Part shown: piece after piece, positions 27,536 to 37,151 of the stretch
Layout: each line of letters starts with the position of its first letter
Position numbering within the stretch: the stretch's first letter is position 1
Assembly (NCBI RefSeq): GCF_046250185.1
Contig: NZ_CP176469.1
Reading direction: 5' to 3' (one strand)
Source: Litorimonas sp046250185
GTDB taxonomy: Bacteria > Pseudomonadota > Alphaproteobacteria > Caulobacterales > Maricaulaceae
Length of the DNA: 64,000 nt
Program-made: the position numbers and the translations under genes
Notes under the pieces: model-generated
What the model was told of the DNA's origin: nothing
Database searches by the model: none
Seen by the model: only the letters and a program-made list of their open reading frames with translations

Positions 27536-28314
27536 GCGACGAATTGTTCCAATAAGATTTTCTCATCCAAGCCGTGATCGGCGTCAAACAGCATGGTGAG
27601 GGAGGCAGATAAATCCTGCTCCACCGTCACGGATGTGACATTGCGTATTTCAGAATTATCTGCGGAGGCAGACACAGGTCTTTTGACGGGTTCCAAGACT
27701 TCAAACCGCACTTTGGATGTGCCTTTGAGAAGCGCCCCTCGCCAACGCCGTGGACGAAACGCGCTAATTGGGGTGAGGGCGAGAACGTCTGCGCCCAACG
27801 GAATAACAGGGCCATGGGCTGATAAATTGTAGGCCGTTGATCCAACAGGTGTCGCGAGCAATACACCGTCCGCGATTAATCTCTCCATTCGCACCTTATT
27901 ATCGACGATAATCGAGATATGTGCGGCTTGTTGCGTTTGACGAAATAAAGACACTTCGTTGAAGGCGACCTCGGTCAATTCGCCTCCCGCTGCCTGCGCC
28001 ACCATTTTGAGCGGGTGAACCGTTGTCGGCTCAGCTTTGGCGAGCCGCTCGGGCAGATCGTCCAAGCTATATTCGTTCATCAAAAACCCAATAGTGCCGC
28101 GATTCACCCCGTAAACAGGCAATCCGCGACGTATTAAGGGCAAATGCCGCCGCAGCGTGTGGAGCATAAAACCGTCGCCCCCGATCGCAATAATAGCGTC
28201 CGCATCAGCGGCATCGTGGTTTCCGTAGCGCTGGCTCAGTGCCTTTAAGGCAGCCTTGGCACTCGGTTTTGCGCTGGAAATAAAGGCCAGTTTGGAAAAA
28301 GATTTAGATGACAT
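27532..28314 (-). CDS. nadK: NAD kinase
   Basis: Phosphorylates NAD to NADP. Diagnostic residues are IGGDGFMLHTLR (about 45-56), GVNRGTIGFLMNE and GSTAYNLSAHGPVI. From the ATG at 28314 the length is 260, normal for short proteobacterial NadK. An upstream TTG would add 12 residues without family support. Divergent from the outer-membrane protein gene and convergent with DUF2336. Confidence 0.96.
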   Translation of the reverse strand: MSSKSFSKLAFISSAKPSAKAALKALSQRYGNHDAADADAIIAIGGDGFMLHTLRRHLPLIRRGLPVYGVNRGTIGFLMNEYSLDDLPERLAKAEPTTVHPLKMVAQAAGGELTEVAFNEVSLFRQTQQAAHISIIVDNKVRMERLIADGVLLATPVGSTAYNLSAHGPVIPLGADVLALTPISAFRPRRWRGALLKGTSKVRFEVLEPVKRPVSASADNSEIRNVTSVTVEQDLSASLTMLFDADHGLDEKILLEQFVA

Positions 28315-28369
28315 AAATTGGCTATAACATTTGACCGCTGGAACACGCAAAGCCTAATGTTTCAATGGG

Positions 28370-29188
28370 ATGGGTAAAATAGTTCGACAGGTCGAGCGCT
28401 GCGCCGCTGCGACAGGGCTATTTTGGGTGATGGGATCAAGTCCTGCCCTTGCTGGAGCGTGGAACCAACCCGCAGGTGACGGGCAGATCATTCTGACGTC
28501 GCTTTGGACCAGTGGAGATTTTGTGTTTGCCGATAATGGCGATCGCACTCCGATCATGGATTTTTCAAAAACTGAGAGTCGTTTGTTCGCCGAATACGGC
28601 GTCAGCGATCGGTGGACGCTGACCGCCAATGCGGCCTATCAAACGATTAATTACGACAGTCCTGACAGTGCTTTTACATTCAAAGATTTTGACGAGACCG
28701 AGCTGGGGCTACGCTACCAAGTCAAACGAAAACGGGGACAGGCGATTTCGGTGCAAGCTAGCTATATTTGGGACGGCGGGCCGATGGACAATATCCTCGA
28801 TATTGGCGGAGATCGCGATATGGTCGAGCTGCGCGGTCTGTGGGGGCAAAGCTGGGAAACGTCGCGCGGTGACTTTTTCACCGATGCGCAAATTGCAGGG
28901 CGCATGGAAACGGGCGGACGCTATCAAAGCACAAGCTTGGACGTGACTTTGGGTTATAAACCTACGGATAAGTGGATGATAATGCTGCAGAATTACACGC
29001 GTCATGCGGAAGCTGAAGAAGCCCTCGGCTTCCGTGTGCCAGCGCAAGCCTATCTCAAATCTCACGCCTCTATTACATATCGATATAAAGCAGGGCAGCG
29101 ATTACAGCTTGGCTATGTAAAAACACTGCTCGGCAAAAATATTGTGCAAGAGGGTGGTTTCACCCTCGGAGTTTGGTGGGAGTATTAA
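28370..29188 (+). CDS. Putative outer-membrane beta-barrel protein
   Basis: A 272-residue protein with a signal peptide (to about residue 28, ALA), then alternating strands rich in Tyr, Trp and Gly (SRLFAEYGVSDRWTLTANAAYQ, GLRYQVKRKR, TLGYKPTDKWMIMLQNY) and a C-terminal aromatic residue (WWEY), as expected for a BAM-inserted barrel. It is related in style to MetA-pathway or transporter-like barrels; the substrate is unknown. Its TAA overlaps the cytochrome c stop by 4 bp. Confidence 0.82.
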   Translation: MGKIVRQVERCAAATGLFWVMGSSPALAGAWNQPAGDGQIILTSLWTSGDFVFADNGDRTPIMDFSKTESRLFAEYGVSDRWTLTANAAYQTINYDSPDSAFTFKDFDETELGLRYQVKRKRGQAISVQASYIWDGGPMDNILDIGGDRDMVELRGLWGQSWETSRGDFFTDAQIAGRMETGGRYQSTSLDVTLGYKPTDKWMIMLQNYTRHAEAEEALGFRVPAQAYLKSHASITYRYKAGQRLQLGYVKTLLGKNIVQEGGFTLGVWWEY

Positions 29189-29658
29189 GGCGCAGTCGCA
29201 GGCGTTGTTTTGGCGCGCAAATATTCCTGTAATGCGGCACGATCTTCGGCCTTTTTAATGCCGACAAAGCTCATGCGGTTGCCGGGCATAAATTCACGAG
29301 GTTTCGCGATATATGCGTCCATCGTCTCTTCTGTCCAGACAACGCCAGACGCCGCCATGGCTTTGGAATAAGCGAATCCATCCTTCGCCCCTGCTGTTGC
29401 GCCGTAAACATTCCACAAATTAGGCCCGACCTTGTTTTTCCCACCTTCATTCAGGGTGTGGCAGGCCTGGCAGCGTTTGAACATGATCCGCCCGCGCTCC
29501 ATCGAGGTCATCTCTTTCGCCGCGACTTGCTGAATGGGGGCCGTTGGTGTTGCGGGGTTTGTCGAAGTTGCACTATCACTGCCACCGCAAGCTGTCAGGG
29601 TCAGCATAGCGGCGCAAGCCAGCGCAATGTTCAATCGAAACTCTGGAAAATATCTCAT
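29185..29658 (-). CDS. Class I cytochrome c lipoprotein
   Basis: A 157-residue periplasmic electron carrier. The signal ends in the lipobox LTAC (Cys24), so it is probably anchored by lipid. The haem motif is C63-QA-C66-H67, followed by GPNLWNVYGATAGA and a Met ligand in the FMPGNRMSF segment, the pattern of mitochondrial-like cytochrome c/c2. The ATG at 29658 gives a clean signal peptide; a TTG 10 codons upstream is possible. A respiratory partner is not nearby. Confidence 0.93.
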   Translation of the reverse strand: MRYFPEFRLNIALACAAMLTLTACGGSDSATSTNPATPTAPIQQVAAKEMTSMERGRIMFKRCQACHTLNEGGKNKVGPNLWNVYGATAGAKDGFAYSKAMAASGVVWTEETMDAYIAKPREFMPGNRMSFVGIKKAEDRAALQEYLRAKTTPATAP

Positions 29659-29737
29659 AGTCGCATCATGGCCTTTGCTTTCTAGCAATCAAGGAAAATA
29701 TCGCTGCTGCGCCAAATGGCCGTAACTGCAAAAGTTA

Positions 29738-29776
29738 TAAACTGCCCAAGTCTTAAACTGCCCAAGTCTTAAACTG
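29738..29776. repeat. 16-bp tandem repeat, 2.4 copies
   Basis: The unit TAAACTGCCCAAGTCT occurs twice in perfect succession, followed by TAAACTG. It lies 80 bp upstream of the acyl-CoA dehydrogenase gene. It may be replication slippage or a pair of factor sites. Confidence 0.8.
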
Positions 29777-29855
29777 TATGCAGCCGCGTCAATTTTAACG
29801 CTTAAAATCGTAGCTAAGGCGTGCCATATCAGCGTTTCAGAACAAGGATTGTCTC

Positions 29856-31577
29856 ATGTCATTTACCGCCCCCGTCAACGCTATGCAGTTTTTACTCAAT
29901 CACGGCGTCGATTTCGATAAGATTATCACGCAAGATAAATTCGCTGACGCGACGCCAGAACTGGTGAGCGATATTTTGAATGGGGCATCCGTCTTTGCGC
30001 GCGATGTGCTGGCTCCGACAAATTGGACCGGTGATCAAAACCCCGCGACTTTGGACGGTAAAGACGTGACCGCTTCCCCAGGTTTCAAAGAAGCTTATGC
30101 CGCATTTGTCGAAGCGGGTTGGCAGAGCCTGTCTACGCCTGCTGAGATTGGTGGCATGGGCTTACCGACCGTGGTGTCAGCCGCTGTCAACGAAATGATC
30201 TACGCGGCCAATATGGCGCTCGGCCTCTGCCCTATGCTGACAGGATCAGCGGTGAAGGCGATTGATGCCCATGCGAGTGAAGACTTGCAAGAGACCTATG
30301 TGCCCAAAATGGTGACGGGCGAGTGGACGGGCGCAATGTGCCTAACCGAGCCACAAGCTGGGTCAGATCTTGGGCCTGTGCGCACTAAAGCTGAAGACAA
30401 TGGCGACGGCACATATTCGATCACGGGCCAGAAAATCTACATCACTTGGGGCGATCACGATTGCGCAGATAACATCATTCACCTTGTTCTCGCCCGCTTG
30501 CCTGACAGCCCCGAAGGCTCTCGCGGAATTTCGCTATTTTTGTGCCCCAAATATTTCGTCAATGCAGATGGTTCACTAGGTGATCGCAACGACTTTTATC
30601 CCATCGGGTTAGAGCATAAACTCGGCATCCACGGGTCTCCGACGTGTGTGATGGAGTTCTCAGGCGCGAAGGGTTGGCTCGTTGGGGAAGTCAATCGCGG
30701 TTTGGCTTGCATGTTCACCATGATGAACGAAGCGCGGCTTTTTGTGGGCGTGCAAGGCGTCGCGATCGGAGAGCGGGCCTATCAAGCCGCACTGGATTAT
30801 GCGAATGACCGCGTCCAAGGCCGCCCGATTGAGAGTGACCCAACAGACCCGATTATCAACCATCCCGATGTACGGCGTATGCTGATTGATATGAAGACAC
30901 GGCTCATGGGCGCGCGCGCGATTGGCATGGCGACAGCTGCAGCAGATGATCTCGGCGATCATGCGCGGGCAGGGTTGCTGACCCCAATTGCCAAATCTTA
31001 CGGCTCCGATACCGGTGTGTCTGTGGCTAGCACGGGCGTGCAAATTCACGGAGGCATGGGTTTTGTCGAAGAGACGGGGGCGGCGCAACATTATCGCGAT
31101 GCGCGGATTGCACCGATCTATGAAGGCACAAACGGTATTCAAGCGATCGATCTTGTCGGCCGCAAACTTCGTCGCGACGGGGGCGAAGCAATGCGTGCCT
31201 TGCTAGCTGATTTGAAGCATATCAATATCGAAGCAGACCAAGCCGAAGGGCTGGATGTCTGTGTTCGCGCTCTGACCAACGGGATTGAGACACTGTCAGT
31301 CGCCACAGATATTCTACTTAATGCCAGCGAGAAAGACGCGCTCTCCGTCGCCACACCTTATCAAACGCTATGCTCGCTCGTGATTTCGGGTGCGCTGTTG
31401 ACTAAGGCTGTTGCACGCGGCACGTTGGCAGGGGACGCACACGCGCCGAATATGGCTGTTCTCGCCCGCTATCACGCGCTATCGGTCATGCCAGAAGCAG
31501 AGGCGCAGCTAGAGCAAATCCGTGCAGGCGCAGACCCGATCTTTGACTTTCCAAAGACAGCGCTTGCCGATTTGTAG
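29856..31577 (+). CDS. Acyl-CoA dehydrogenase (DmdC-like subfamily)
   Basis: FAD enzyme that oxidises an acyl-CoA to the enoyl-CoA. The 573-residue length, N-terminal extension and C-terminal domain fit the long subfamily that includes 3-methylmercaptopropionyl-CoA dehydrogenase. Key segments are MCLTEPQAGSDLGPVRT, GQKIYITWGDHD, GGMGFVEETGAAQHYRDARI and YEGTNGIQAIDLVGRKL, the last with the catalytic Glu. The substrate cannot be told from sequence; fatty acids or DMSP-derived thioesters are both possible in a marine organism. Stands alone with a 16-bp repeat upstream. Confidence 0.93.
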   Translation: MSFTAPVNAMQFLLNHGVDFDKIITQDKFADATPELVSDILNGASVFARDVLAPTNWTGDQNPATLDGKDVTASPGFKEAYAAFVEAGWQSLSTPAEIGGMGLPTVVSAAVNEMIYAANMALGLCPMLTGSAVKAIDAHASEDLQETYVPKMVTGEWTGAMCLTEPQAGSDLGPVRTKAEDNGDGTYSITGQKIYITWGDHDCADNIIHLVLARLPDSPEGSRGISLFLCPKYFVNADGSLGDRNDFYPIGLEHKLGIHGSPTCVMEFSGAKGWLVGEVNRGLACMFTMMNEARLFVGVQGVAIGERAYQAALDYANDRVQGRPIESDPTDPIINHPDVRRMLIDMKTRLMGARAIGMATAAADDLGDHARAGLLTPIAKSYGSDTGVSVASTGVQIHGGMGFVEETGAAQHYRDARIAPIYEGTNGIQAIDLVGRKLRRDGGEAMRALLADLKHINIEADQAEGLDVCVRALTNGIETLSVATDILLNASEKDALSVATPYQTLCSLVISGALLTKAVARGTLAGDAHAPNMAVLARYHALSVMPEAEAQLEQIRAGADPIFDFPKTALADL

Positions 31578-31615
31578 GATAATCGCCATACAACCCTCTG
31601 TAATTAGGAGGTTTT

Positions 31616-32431
31616 ATGTCCGCACAAAATACAGCGCGTCGTATCACGGCACCAGAGATCACGGCGCGTAAGGGCGGCGATCCGATCGTCTGCCTGACGG
31701 CTTACGACGCCCCGACGGCGAGCATTGTAGATGACCACTGCGATTTGATCTTGGTCGGCGACAGCCTGGGGATGGTTGTCCACGGTATGCCGTCCACCGT
31801 TGGCGTCACACTGGATATGATGATCTTGCATGGCCAAGCAGTGATGCGCGGGTCGCAAAAAGCGCTTGTTGTTGTCGATCTACCGTTTGGTTCTTATGAG
31901 GACAGCCCGATCACAGCGTTCAAAAATGCCTCTCGCGTCATGATGGAAACGGGCTGCCAAGCCGTCAAGATCGAGAGCGGTTCATACGCGGCAGAGACAA
32001 TTAGCTATTTGGTGGAGCGCGGTATTCCAGTGATGAGCCATGTCGGTCTGCGCCCGCAATCCATGCACGTCCTTGGCGGGTTCCGCGCCAGAGGCCGCAC
32101 GGACGCAATTTATCAGGAAATTATTGAGAACGCCCAAGCCGCCGCCGAAGCAGGTAGCTTTGCCGTTGTGGTTGAGGGTGTGTCAGAAGACCTCGCAAAT
32201 GAAGTAACGAAGGCCGTGACAATCCCAACGATTGGCATCGGTGCATCAGCGCAATGTGACGGTCAAATCTTGGTCACGCCTGATATGTTAGGTATGTTCG
32301 AGCGCGTCCCAAAATTTGTCAAAAAATTTGGAGATCAGCGCGCGCAGACGGAGGCGGCGGTCAAAGCCTATGCCAAGGGCGTGAAAGCCCGCACTTTCCC
32401 GGGTGAGGCCAATCTTTACCGCTTTAAATAG
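31616..32431 (+). CDS. panB: 3-methyl-2-oxobutanoate hydroxymethyltransferase
   Basis: Makes ketopantoate from 2-oxoisovalerate and methylene-THF, the first step of pantothenate synthesis. Motifs are CLTAYDAPTA, VGDSLGMVVHG, KIESGSYAAE and GIGASAQCDGQILVT. Length 271 is normal. A TAGGAGG-type site precedes the ATG. panC is not adjacent. It feeds the same pathway as coaD elsewhere in the window. Confidence 0.98.
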   Translation: MSAQNTARRITAPEITARKGGDPIVCLTAYDAPTASIVDDHCDLILVGDSLGMVVHGMPSTVGVTLDMMILHGQAVMRGSQKALVVVDLPFGSYEDSPITAFKNASRVMMETGCQAVKIESGSYAAETISYLVERGIPVMSHVGLRPQSMHVLGGFRARGRTDAIYQEIIENAQAAAEAGSFAVVVEGVSEDLANEVTKAVTIPTIGIGASAQCDGQILVTPDMLGMFERVPKFVKKFGDQRAQTEAAVKAYAKGVKARTFPGEANLYRFK

Positions 32432-32556
32432 CCTCCAAATTTCCGCATATCATTTCAAAGAGGTAATGCCCTTAGCGGTTGTCAGCGAGGGCGTGCGCGG
32501 CTAGGTTCCGCGACAAACTGGATGCCGAGTCATCCCCTATCATATGAGAGCCTTTC

Positions 32557-33306
32557 GTGGTCGATTTTATCAATGAAGTAGAAGAAGAACTCCGCAAGGA
32601 CGACTATAACAATCTTCTCAAGAAATATGGGCCGTTAATAGCGGCCATAATTGCCGCTATCGTTATTGGCACAGGTTACCTTGAATGGCGCGAATATAGC
32701 GAAGACCGCGCCGCTCGGGCAACGTCGGCTAGCTATACCGATGCTGCGCGTTTGGCAGGACAGGGCGAAGTTGATAAAGCCGTCTCGCAATTTACGGAAC
32801 TCGCCTCTGTCGCGCCGCAAGGTTATGCAGGTCTATCATTGATGCGGGCGGCTATCATAGAGCTAGAGCGCGGGAACCGTGCCCAGGCCGTGAGCCTTTA
32901 TGATCAAGCGGCTGACAAGTTTGAAGCGCCGCGCCACAAGCAACTCGCGCAATTAAAGGCCGCCTATATCCTTGCGGGTGACGGGGCCTATCAAGATGTG
33001 GTGGGTCGTGTGGGGCCGCTGACTGAAACAGGTGCGCCTTATGAATTCCTTGCCCGCGAATTGCTGGGCTTTGCCGCAGCAGAAACTGGCGATGCGCAGC
33101 AAGCGCGTGAACAGTTTGGCTATCTTAATACGGTGCCTGGTGTTCCCGCGACAATCAAAGAGCGCGCGAAGCAATCTTTGACCCTGATGCAAGACCCAGC
33201 GCCCACGAACACTATGGCGTCACCTGATCCTGTTCTGGCCTCGCCAGACACGATGCCAGATACTGATGCCCAAGATATTGACGAAGAAGAGACACCCAAT
33301 GAATAA
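32557..33306 (+). CDS. YfgM-like TPR membrane protein
   Basis: A 249-residue protein with a short cytosolic N-terminus (EVEEELRKDDYNNLLKKYG), one membrane helix (about 25-43) and a periplasmic TPR-like domain, ending in a Pro/Asp-rich tail. It corresponds to the ancillary SecYEG translocon subunit YfgM. The gene order yfgM-bamB-der is conserved with E. coli, which supports the call. GTG start at 32557. The stop overlaps the bamB start by 8 bp. Confidence 0.88.
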   Translation: MVDFINEVEEELRKDDYNNLLKKYGPLIAAIIAAIVIGTGYLEWREYSEDRAARATSASYTDAARLAGQGEVDKAVSQFTELASVAPQGYAGLSLMRAAIIELERGNRAQAVSLYDQAADKFEAPRHKQLAQLKAAYILAGDGAYQDVVGRVGPLTETGAPYEFLARELLGFAAAETGDAQQAREQFGYLNTVPGVPATIKERAKQSLTLMQDPAPTNTMASPDPVLASPDTMPDTDAQDIDEEETPNE

Positions 33307-34744
33307 GCATATCTTTCTAGGCGTGAGCGCGGCTCTGCTTCTCTCGGCCTGCTCGACGATTGGATCAGTTACGGACGCGATTAACCCGTTTGATAAAAGC
33401 GATGCTGACAAAAAAGCAGAGCAGGGCGATGTGGCGGGCGAGTCTGAGCGCATTTCGATTTTGGAATTATCTGACACGCTGCAAGTCGGCGGAGCTATCA
33501 CACCTGATCAGGTCGTTCTGCCGCCTGCTTACGTCAATACCGACTGGCCGCAGCTTGGCGGGAACCCGCAACATGTGGTGCAACACACTGGCGCATCTGG
33601 CTCGCTAGAGAAAGTCTGGAGCAAAGACATTGGCAAAGGCTCTGGCGGTAAATCCCGCATGCTCGCCCCGCCTATTATTGCTAATGGTGTGATCTATACC
33701 ATGGACGGCGACAACACGGTGACAGCTCGCAATGAGGCGTCGGGCGACGAAATGTGGGAGTTTAAAGTTGAAGTGGCTCAGCGTGAAAAAACGCGTGAAG
33801 GCCGCATTGGCATCATTGACCGCATCCGCGATCCGCTCTCGATCACAGACGGAAGTGGCCGCGACAAGGAATCTGTTGGCGGCGGCGTTACCTATGATGC
33901 AGGGAAAATCTATGTCAGTTCAGGCCTCGGTGTTGTTAAGGCGCTCGACGCCGCAACGGGTGAGCAGATTTGGTCGCGCGCCACACGAACACCGCTTCAC
34001 TCTGCGCCAGTCGCTGATAATGGACGTGTTTTTGCGATTTCTGATGATAACGAGTTATTCGCGTTTAACGGCAATACGGGCGAAGTCCTCTGGACGTATC
34101 AAGGCTTGATTGAGAGCGCACGCATGTTAACCGTGCCGAGTCCCGCGATCATTGATGACGTAATTATCGCGCCGTTCTCGTCAGGAGAATTGGTGGCATT
34201 GCGCGTACAAAATGGCGGCGTTTTGTGGCAAGACGCGCTCGCCTCCAGTGCTCGCTTAACCCCACTTTCCTCGCTCAACGATATTGCAGGTGGTCCCGCG
34301 ATTGCGGATGGCTACGTCATTGCGACAGCGCAAAGCGGTATTATGACGGCCTTTGACCTACGCACTGGGCAACGTGTTTGGAGCCAGCCTGCGGGCTCGC
34401 TCGGCATCCCCTTGATCGCGGGGGACTTTGTGTATTCCGTCACGACAGCAGGGCAGGTCGTTTGCTTGTCTAAGATCGATGGTTCTGTCGTCTGGCTGCA
34501 ACAACTCACAGCGTTTAAAAACGAGAAAAAGCGCAAGAAGCGCATTGTCTGGACGGGGCCAATTTTGGCAGGGGATCGTCTCTTCCTCGCATCGTCCCGC
34601 GGCAATACGGTATTGATCAACCCCTATACTGGCGCGATTATTTCAGAAGATAAAGTCAGCGACGCCGTCTTTGTACCGCCCGTTATTGCCAATGAAACGA
34701 TTTATGTCGTGACAGATGATGCCAAGTTGGTGGCGCTGCGATAG
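33299..34744 (+). CDS. bamB: Outer membrane assembly lipoprotein BamB
   Basis: Beta-propeller component of the BAM complex that inserts outer-membrane barrels. The signal ends in the lipobox LLSAC (Cys18). From about residue 80 there are repeated PQQ-like blades (GVIYTMDGDNTVTARNEASG, KALDAATGEQIWS, FAFNGNTGEVLW, FDLRTGQRVW). Length 481 is longer than the E. coli protein but usual for alphaproteobacteria. ATG at 33299 overlaps the YfgM-like gene; der follows after 5 bp. Confidence 0.95.
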   Translation: MNKHIFLGVSAALLLSACSTIGSVTDAINPFDKSDADKKAEQGDVAGESERISILELSDTLQVGGAITPDQVVLPPAYVNTDWPQLGGNPQHVVQHTGASGSLEKVWSKDIGKGSGGKSRMLAPPIIANGVIYTMDGDNTVTARNEASGDEMWEFKVEVAQREKTREGRIGIIDRIRDPLSITDGSGRDKESVGGGVTYDAGKIYVSSGLGVVKALDAATGEQIWSRATRTPLHSAPVADNGRVFAISDDNELFAFNGNTGEVLWTYQGLIESARMLTVPSPAIIDDVIIAPFSSGELVALRVQNGGVLWQDALASSARLTPLSSLNDIAGGPAIADGYVIATAQSGIMTAFDLRTGQRVWSQPAGSLGIPLIAGDFVYSVTTAGQVVCLSKIDGSVVWLQQLTAFKNEKKRKKRIVWTGPILAGDRLFLASSRGNTVLINPYTGAIISEDKVSDAVFVPPVIANETIYVVTDDAKLVALR

Positions 34745-34749
34745 CTCAT

Positions 34750-36204
34750 ATGGATGATTTTGAGGACATAGATGAGGCGGTCGAAGATTTCGATACGCCA
34801 GAGACACGCCCTGCGCGGCTGGCAATTATCGGCCGACCCAATGTGGGAAAGTCGACAATTTTCAATCGTCTGGCAGGCAAAAAGCTCGCCATCGTGAATG
34901 ACCAGCCAGGCGTAACGCGTGATGTGCGCGAAGCTCGCTCTCGCTTCCGCGGCCATGACCTGACACTTATGGACACAGCAGGTTTTGAAAACGCGCGTGG
35001 GCAGAAACTCGAAGCACGTATGCGGGCCCAGACCGAAGCCGCCGTGATGGATGCTGATCTTTGTCTTTTCGTCTATGACGCGCGCGAAGGCGTGACACCG
35101 CTAGATCGCATTTTCGCGGATTTCGTGCGCAAATCTGGCAAACCAACTGTCCTTGTTGCCAATAAATGCGAGAGCCGCGCAGGCGATCACGGCGTAAACG
35201 AGGGGTATAGCCTCGGCATGGGTGACCCTGTCGAAGTCGCGGCAGAGCATAATATAGGCTTTGGCGAGTTGGATGACGAAATTGAAATGGCTTTGCGCGA
35301 CGTTGTTCTGACTGTTCCTGATGAAGTCATCGACACAACGGAAGCCCCCGTGCGCATTGCGATTGTTGGCCGTCCCAATGCGGGCAAATCCACGCTTATC
35401 AATACGCTGATCGGGAAAGATCGACTGCTGACAGGGCCAGAAGCGGGCGTGACGCGTGATAGCATCACCATTGATTATGTCTGGCAAGGTCGTCGCGTGC
35501 AATTCCACGATACCGCCGGCATGCGTAAGAAATCAAAGGTCAACGAAACGCTGGAAGTGCTGTCTGTGCAAGACACATTGCGGGCGATTAAATTCGCACA
35601 GGTTGTTGTCCTTCTAATGGATGCGGAGTCACCTTTCGATAAGCAAGATCTGCAGATTGCCGATCTGTGTGAGCGGGAAGGCCGCGCACTTGTGCTTGGC
35701 ATCACGAAATGGGATTTGGTGAAGAACAAATCCGAGATGTCCAAAGCCCTGCGCGAGAAAGCCGCCAATAGCTTGCAGCAACTCAAAGGCGTGCCTGTTG
35801 TCATGTTCTCTGGCCTGACAGGGAAGTCCGTTGACCGCTTGCTGCCCGCCATTGAGCGTGTGCAAATTGACTGGTCTGCTAAATTGAAAACGTCCGAGTT
35901 GAACGATTGGCTGATCGAAAAGGTGCAGCGCCATCCACCCCCCGCCGTACAGGGTCGCCGTATTAAACCAAAATATATCAGCCAGACGAAAACGCGCCCG
36001 CCGACATTTGTTCTAAAATGCTCCCGTGCGGATAAGCTGCCAGAGAGCTATAAACGCTATCTTATCAATGGTATACGCGAAGACTTTGACCTATGGGCCG
36101 TCCCGATCCGCATGTATGTTAAAGCGGATGAAAACCCGTATGATAACATCAAGCGCATTAAGGGCATGGAACCGCTCAAAGAAAACAAGCGTCGTAACAG
36201 GTAA
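34750..36204 (+). CDS. der: Ribosome biogenesis GTPase Der (EngA)
   Basis: Tandem-G-domain GTPase needed for 50S subunit maturation. It has two P-loops, GRPNVGKST (about residue 30) and GRPNAGKST (about 210), two DTAG switches and NKCE/TKWD base-specificity motifs, with a C-terminal KH-like domain ending KENKRRNR. Length 484. The stop codon at 36202-36204 touches the target duplication of the mobile element that follows, so its original downstream context is displaced by 2.4 kb. Confidence 0.98.
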   Translation: MDDFEDIDEAVEDFDTPETRPARLAIIGRPNVGKSTIFNRLAGKKLAIVNDQPGVTRDVREARSRFRGHDLTLMDTAGFENARGQKLEARMRAQTEAAVMDADLCLFVYDAREGVTPLDRIFADFVRKSGKPTVLVANKCESRAGDHGVNEGYSLGMGDPVEVAAEHNIGFGELDDEIEMALRDVVLTVPDEVIDTTEAPVRIAIVGRPNAGKSTLINTLIGKDRLLTGPEAGVTRDSITIDYVWQGRRVQFHDTAGMRKKSKVNETLEVLSVQDTLRAIKFAQVVVLLMDAESPFDKQDLQIADLCEREGRALVLGITKWDLVKNKSEMSKALREKAANSLQQLKGVPVVMFSGLTGKSVDRLLPAIERVQIDWSAKLKTSELNDWLIEKVQRHPPPAVQGRRIKPKYISQTKTRPPTFVLKCSRADKLPESYKRYLINGIREDFDLWAVPIRMYVKADENPYDNIKRIKGMEPLKENKRRNR

Positions 36205-36212
36205 AACTTCTT
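36205..36212. repeat. Left 8-bp target-site duplication
   Basis: AACTTCTT, directly after the der stop codon. It is identical to 38647-38654, and the flanking bases differ, so the duplication is exactly 8 bp. Confidence 0.85.
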
Positions 36213-36241
36213 GGAGGTTATCCCCTTCGCATACGTTGTTG
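36213..36241 (+). repeat. Left terminal inverted repeat
   Basis: It starts GGAGG then TTATCCCCTT, C, GCATACG and TTGTTG. 22 of 29 positions match the reverse complement of the right end; within positions 6-29 the match is 21 of 24. A TTGACT at 36239-36244 at its inner edge could serve as -35 for the passenger operon. Confidence 0.8.
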
Positions 36242-36293
36242 ACTCTATAAGTGCGTTTGTCCAAACTGCATTTGAGCTTATAGGGGATATTAA

Positions 36294-37151
36294 ATGGCCA
36301 GCAGCGTTACGCTTAGGTTTTACAACGTAGAGACAAGTCACGACTCTGATCGTTTTGAGGATGTTCTTCGGAAAATTTTTAGTATGACGATGAAATCGCG
36401 AGAGGCTCTGCTTCATAGTGGTGTGGCGATAAGGCTTGAGCATTTAGAGGAAAGCAGTGGCGTCTTGTATGGAGATTTCACTCGCGTCCAAGAGAGCAAT
36501 CTTCCGGGTCAAGTCTTAGACGATGAGACCAAAAAACTGCCTTTTGATCGCCTCGGCCATTACATAGTGTTTGCTTACGACCCTTCAGCCAAAGCGTTAG
36601 CCCTCCAGTTTGACCGCATCGCAAGAGCGGGCGTGGTGTTGTCTTATGTGTCAAATTTCGCCGAAAACGGAGTTTACGCTCACAACGCACTTGTAAGCGG
36701 AACTGACTCTTTAAAAGCGCTAGAGACCTCAGATGTGAAGAGCTTCAGGGTAAGATTGGGTGGCATACACAAGTTTGAAGACGCTAATTCAACTAAAAAT
36801 GATTTTATTGAAACCCTTAATACAATGGGCGACTTTTTCGATGGTCGTCAAATTGAGGTAAAAATTTCAACACGCGCGACAAAGAGCCCTATGGATGCCT
36901 CAAATGTTGTCTCTACTATTAAATCACTTCTTCATCTGAAAGACGAAAGCGACAATGTAAAAGCAATTTATGCTGACACATTTGGAGAGCATGACCCATA
37001 TAACTTTATCAAGGAGTTGCTCCGCGAAACAGGTGAATTAGACCTTCCTGATAATGACCCTATCGGAAACCGAGAAAAGCGTATAGAGTTTGCCAAGAAA
37101 AGTTATGATAAACACAAGTCTCCATTACGATCGCAAAACAAGCCTGATTGA
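36294..37151 (+). CDS. Passenger gene 1: soluble protein of unknown function
   Basis: A 285-residue protein with no signal or membrane segment. I do not recognise its family. The N-terminal part reads like a mixed alpha/beta domain (VTLRFYNVE, VAIRLEHLEE, LYGDFTRVQ), the middle has AYDPSAKALALQFDRIARAG, and the C-terminus is charged and helical (EKRIEFAKKSYDKHK). AGGGG lies upstream of the ATG. Its 3' end overlaps the next gene by 47 bp if that gene starts at the ATG at 37105. It begins only 52 bp inside the left repeat, so it is clearly cargo. A phage-defence or selfish-element role is a guess from context, not from motifs. Confidence 0.8.
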   Translation: MASSVTLRFYNVETSHDSDRFEDVLRKIFSMTMKSREALLHSGVAIRLEHLEESSGVLYGDFTRVQESNLPGQVLDDETKKLPFDRLGHYIVFAYDPSAKALALQFDRIARAGVVLSYVSNFAENGVYAHNALVSGTDSLKALETSDVKSFRVRLGGIHKFEDANSTKNDFIETLNTMGDFFDGRQIEVKISTRATKSPMDASNVVSTIKSLLHLKDESDNVKAIYADTFGEHDPYNFIKELLRETGELDLPDNDPIGNREKRIEFAKKSYDKHKSPLRSQNKPD

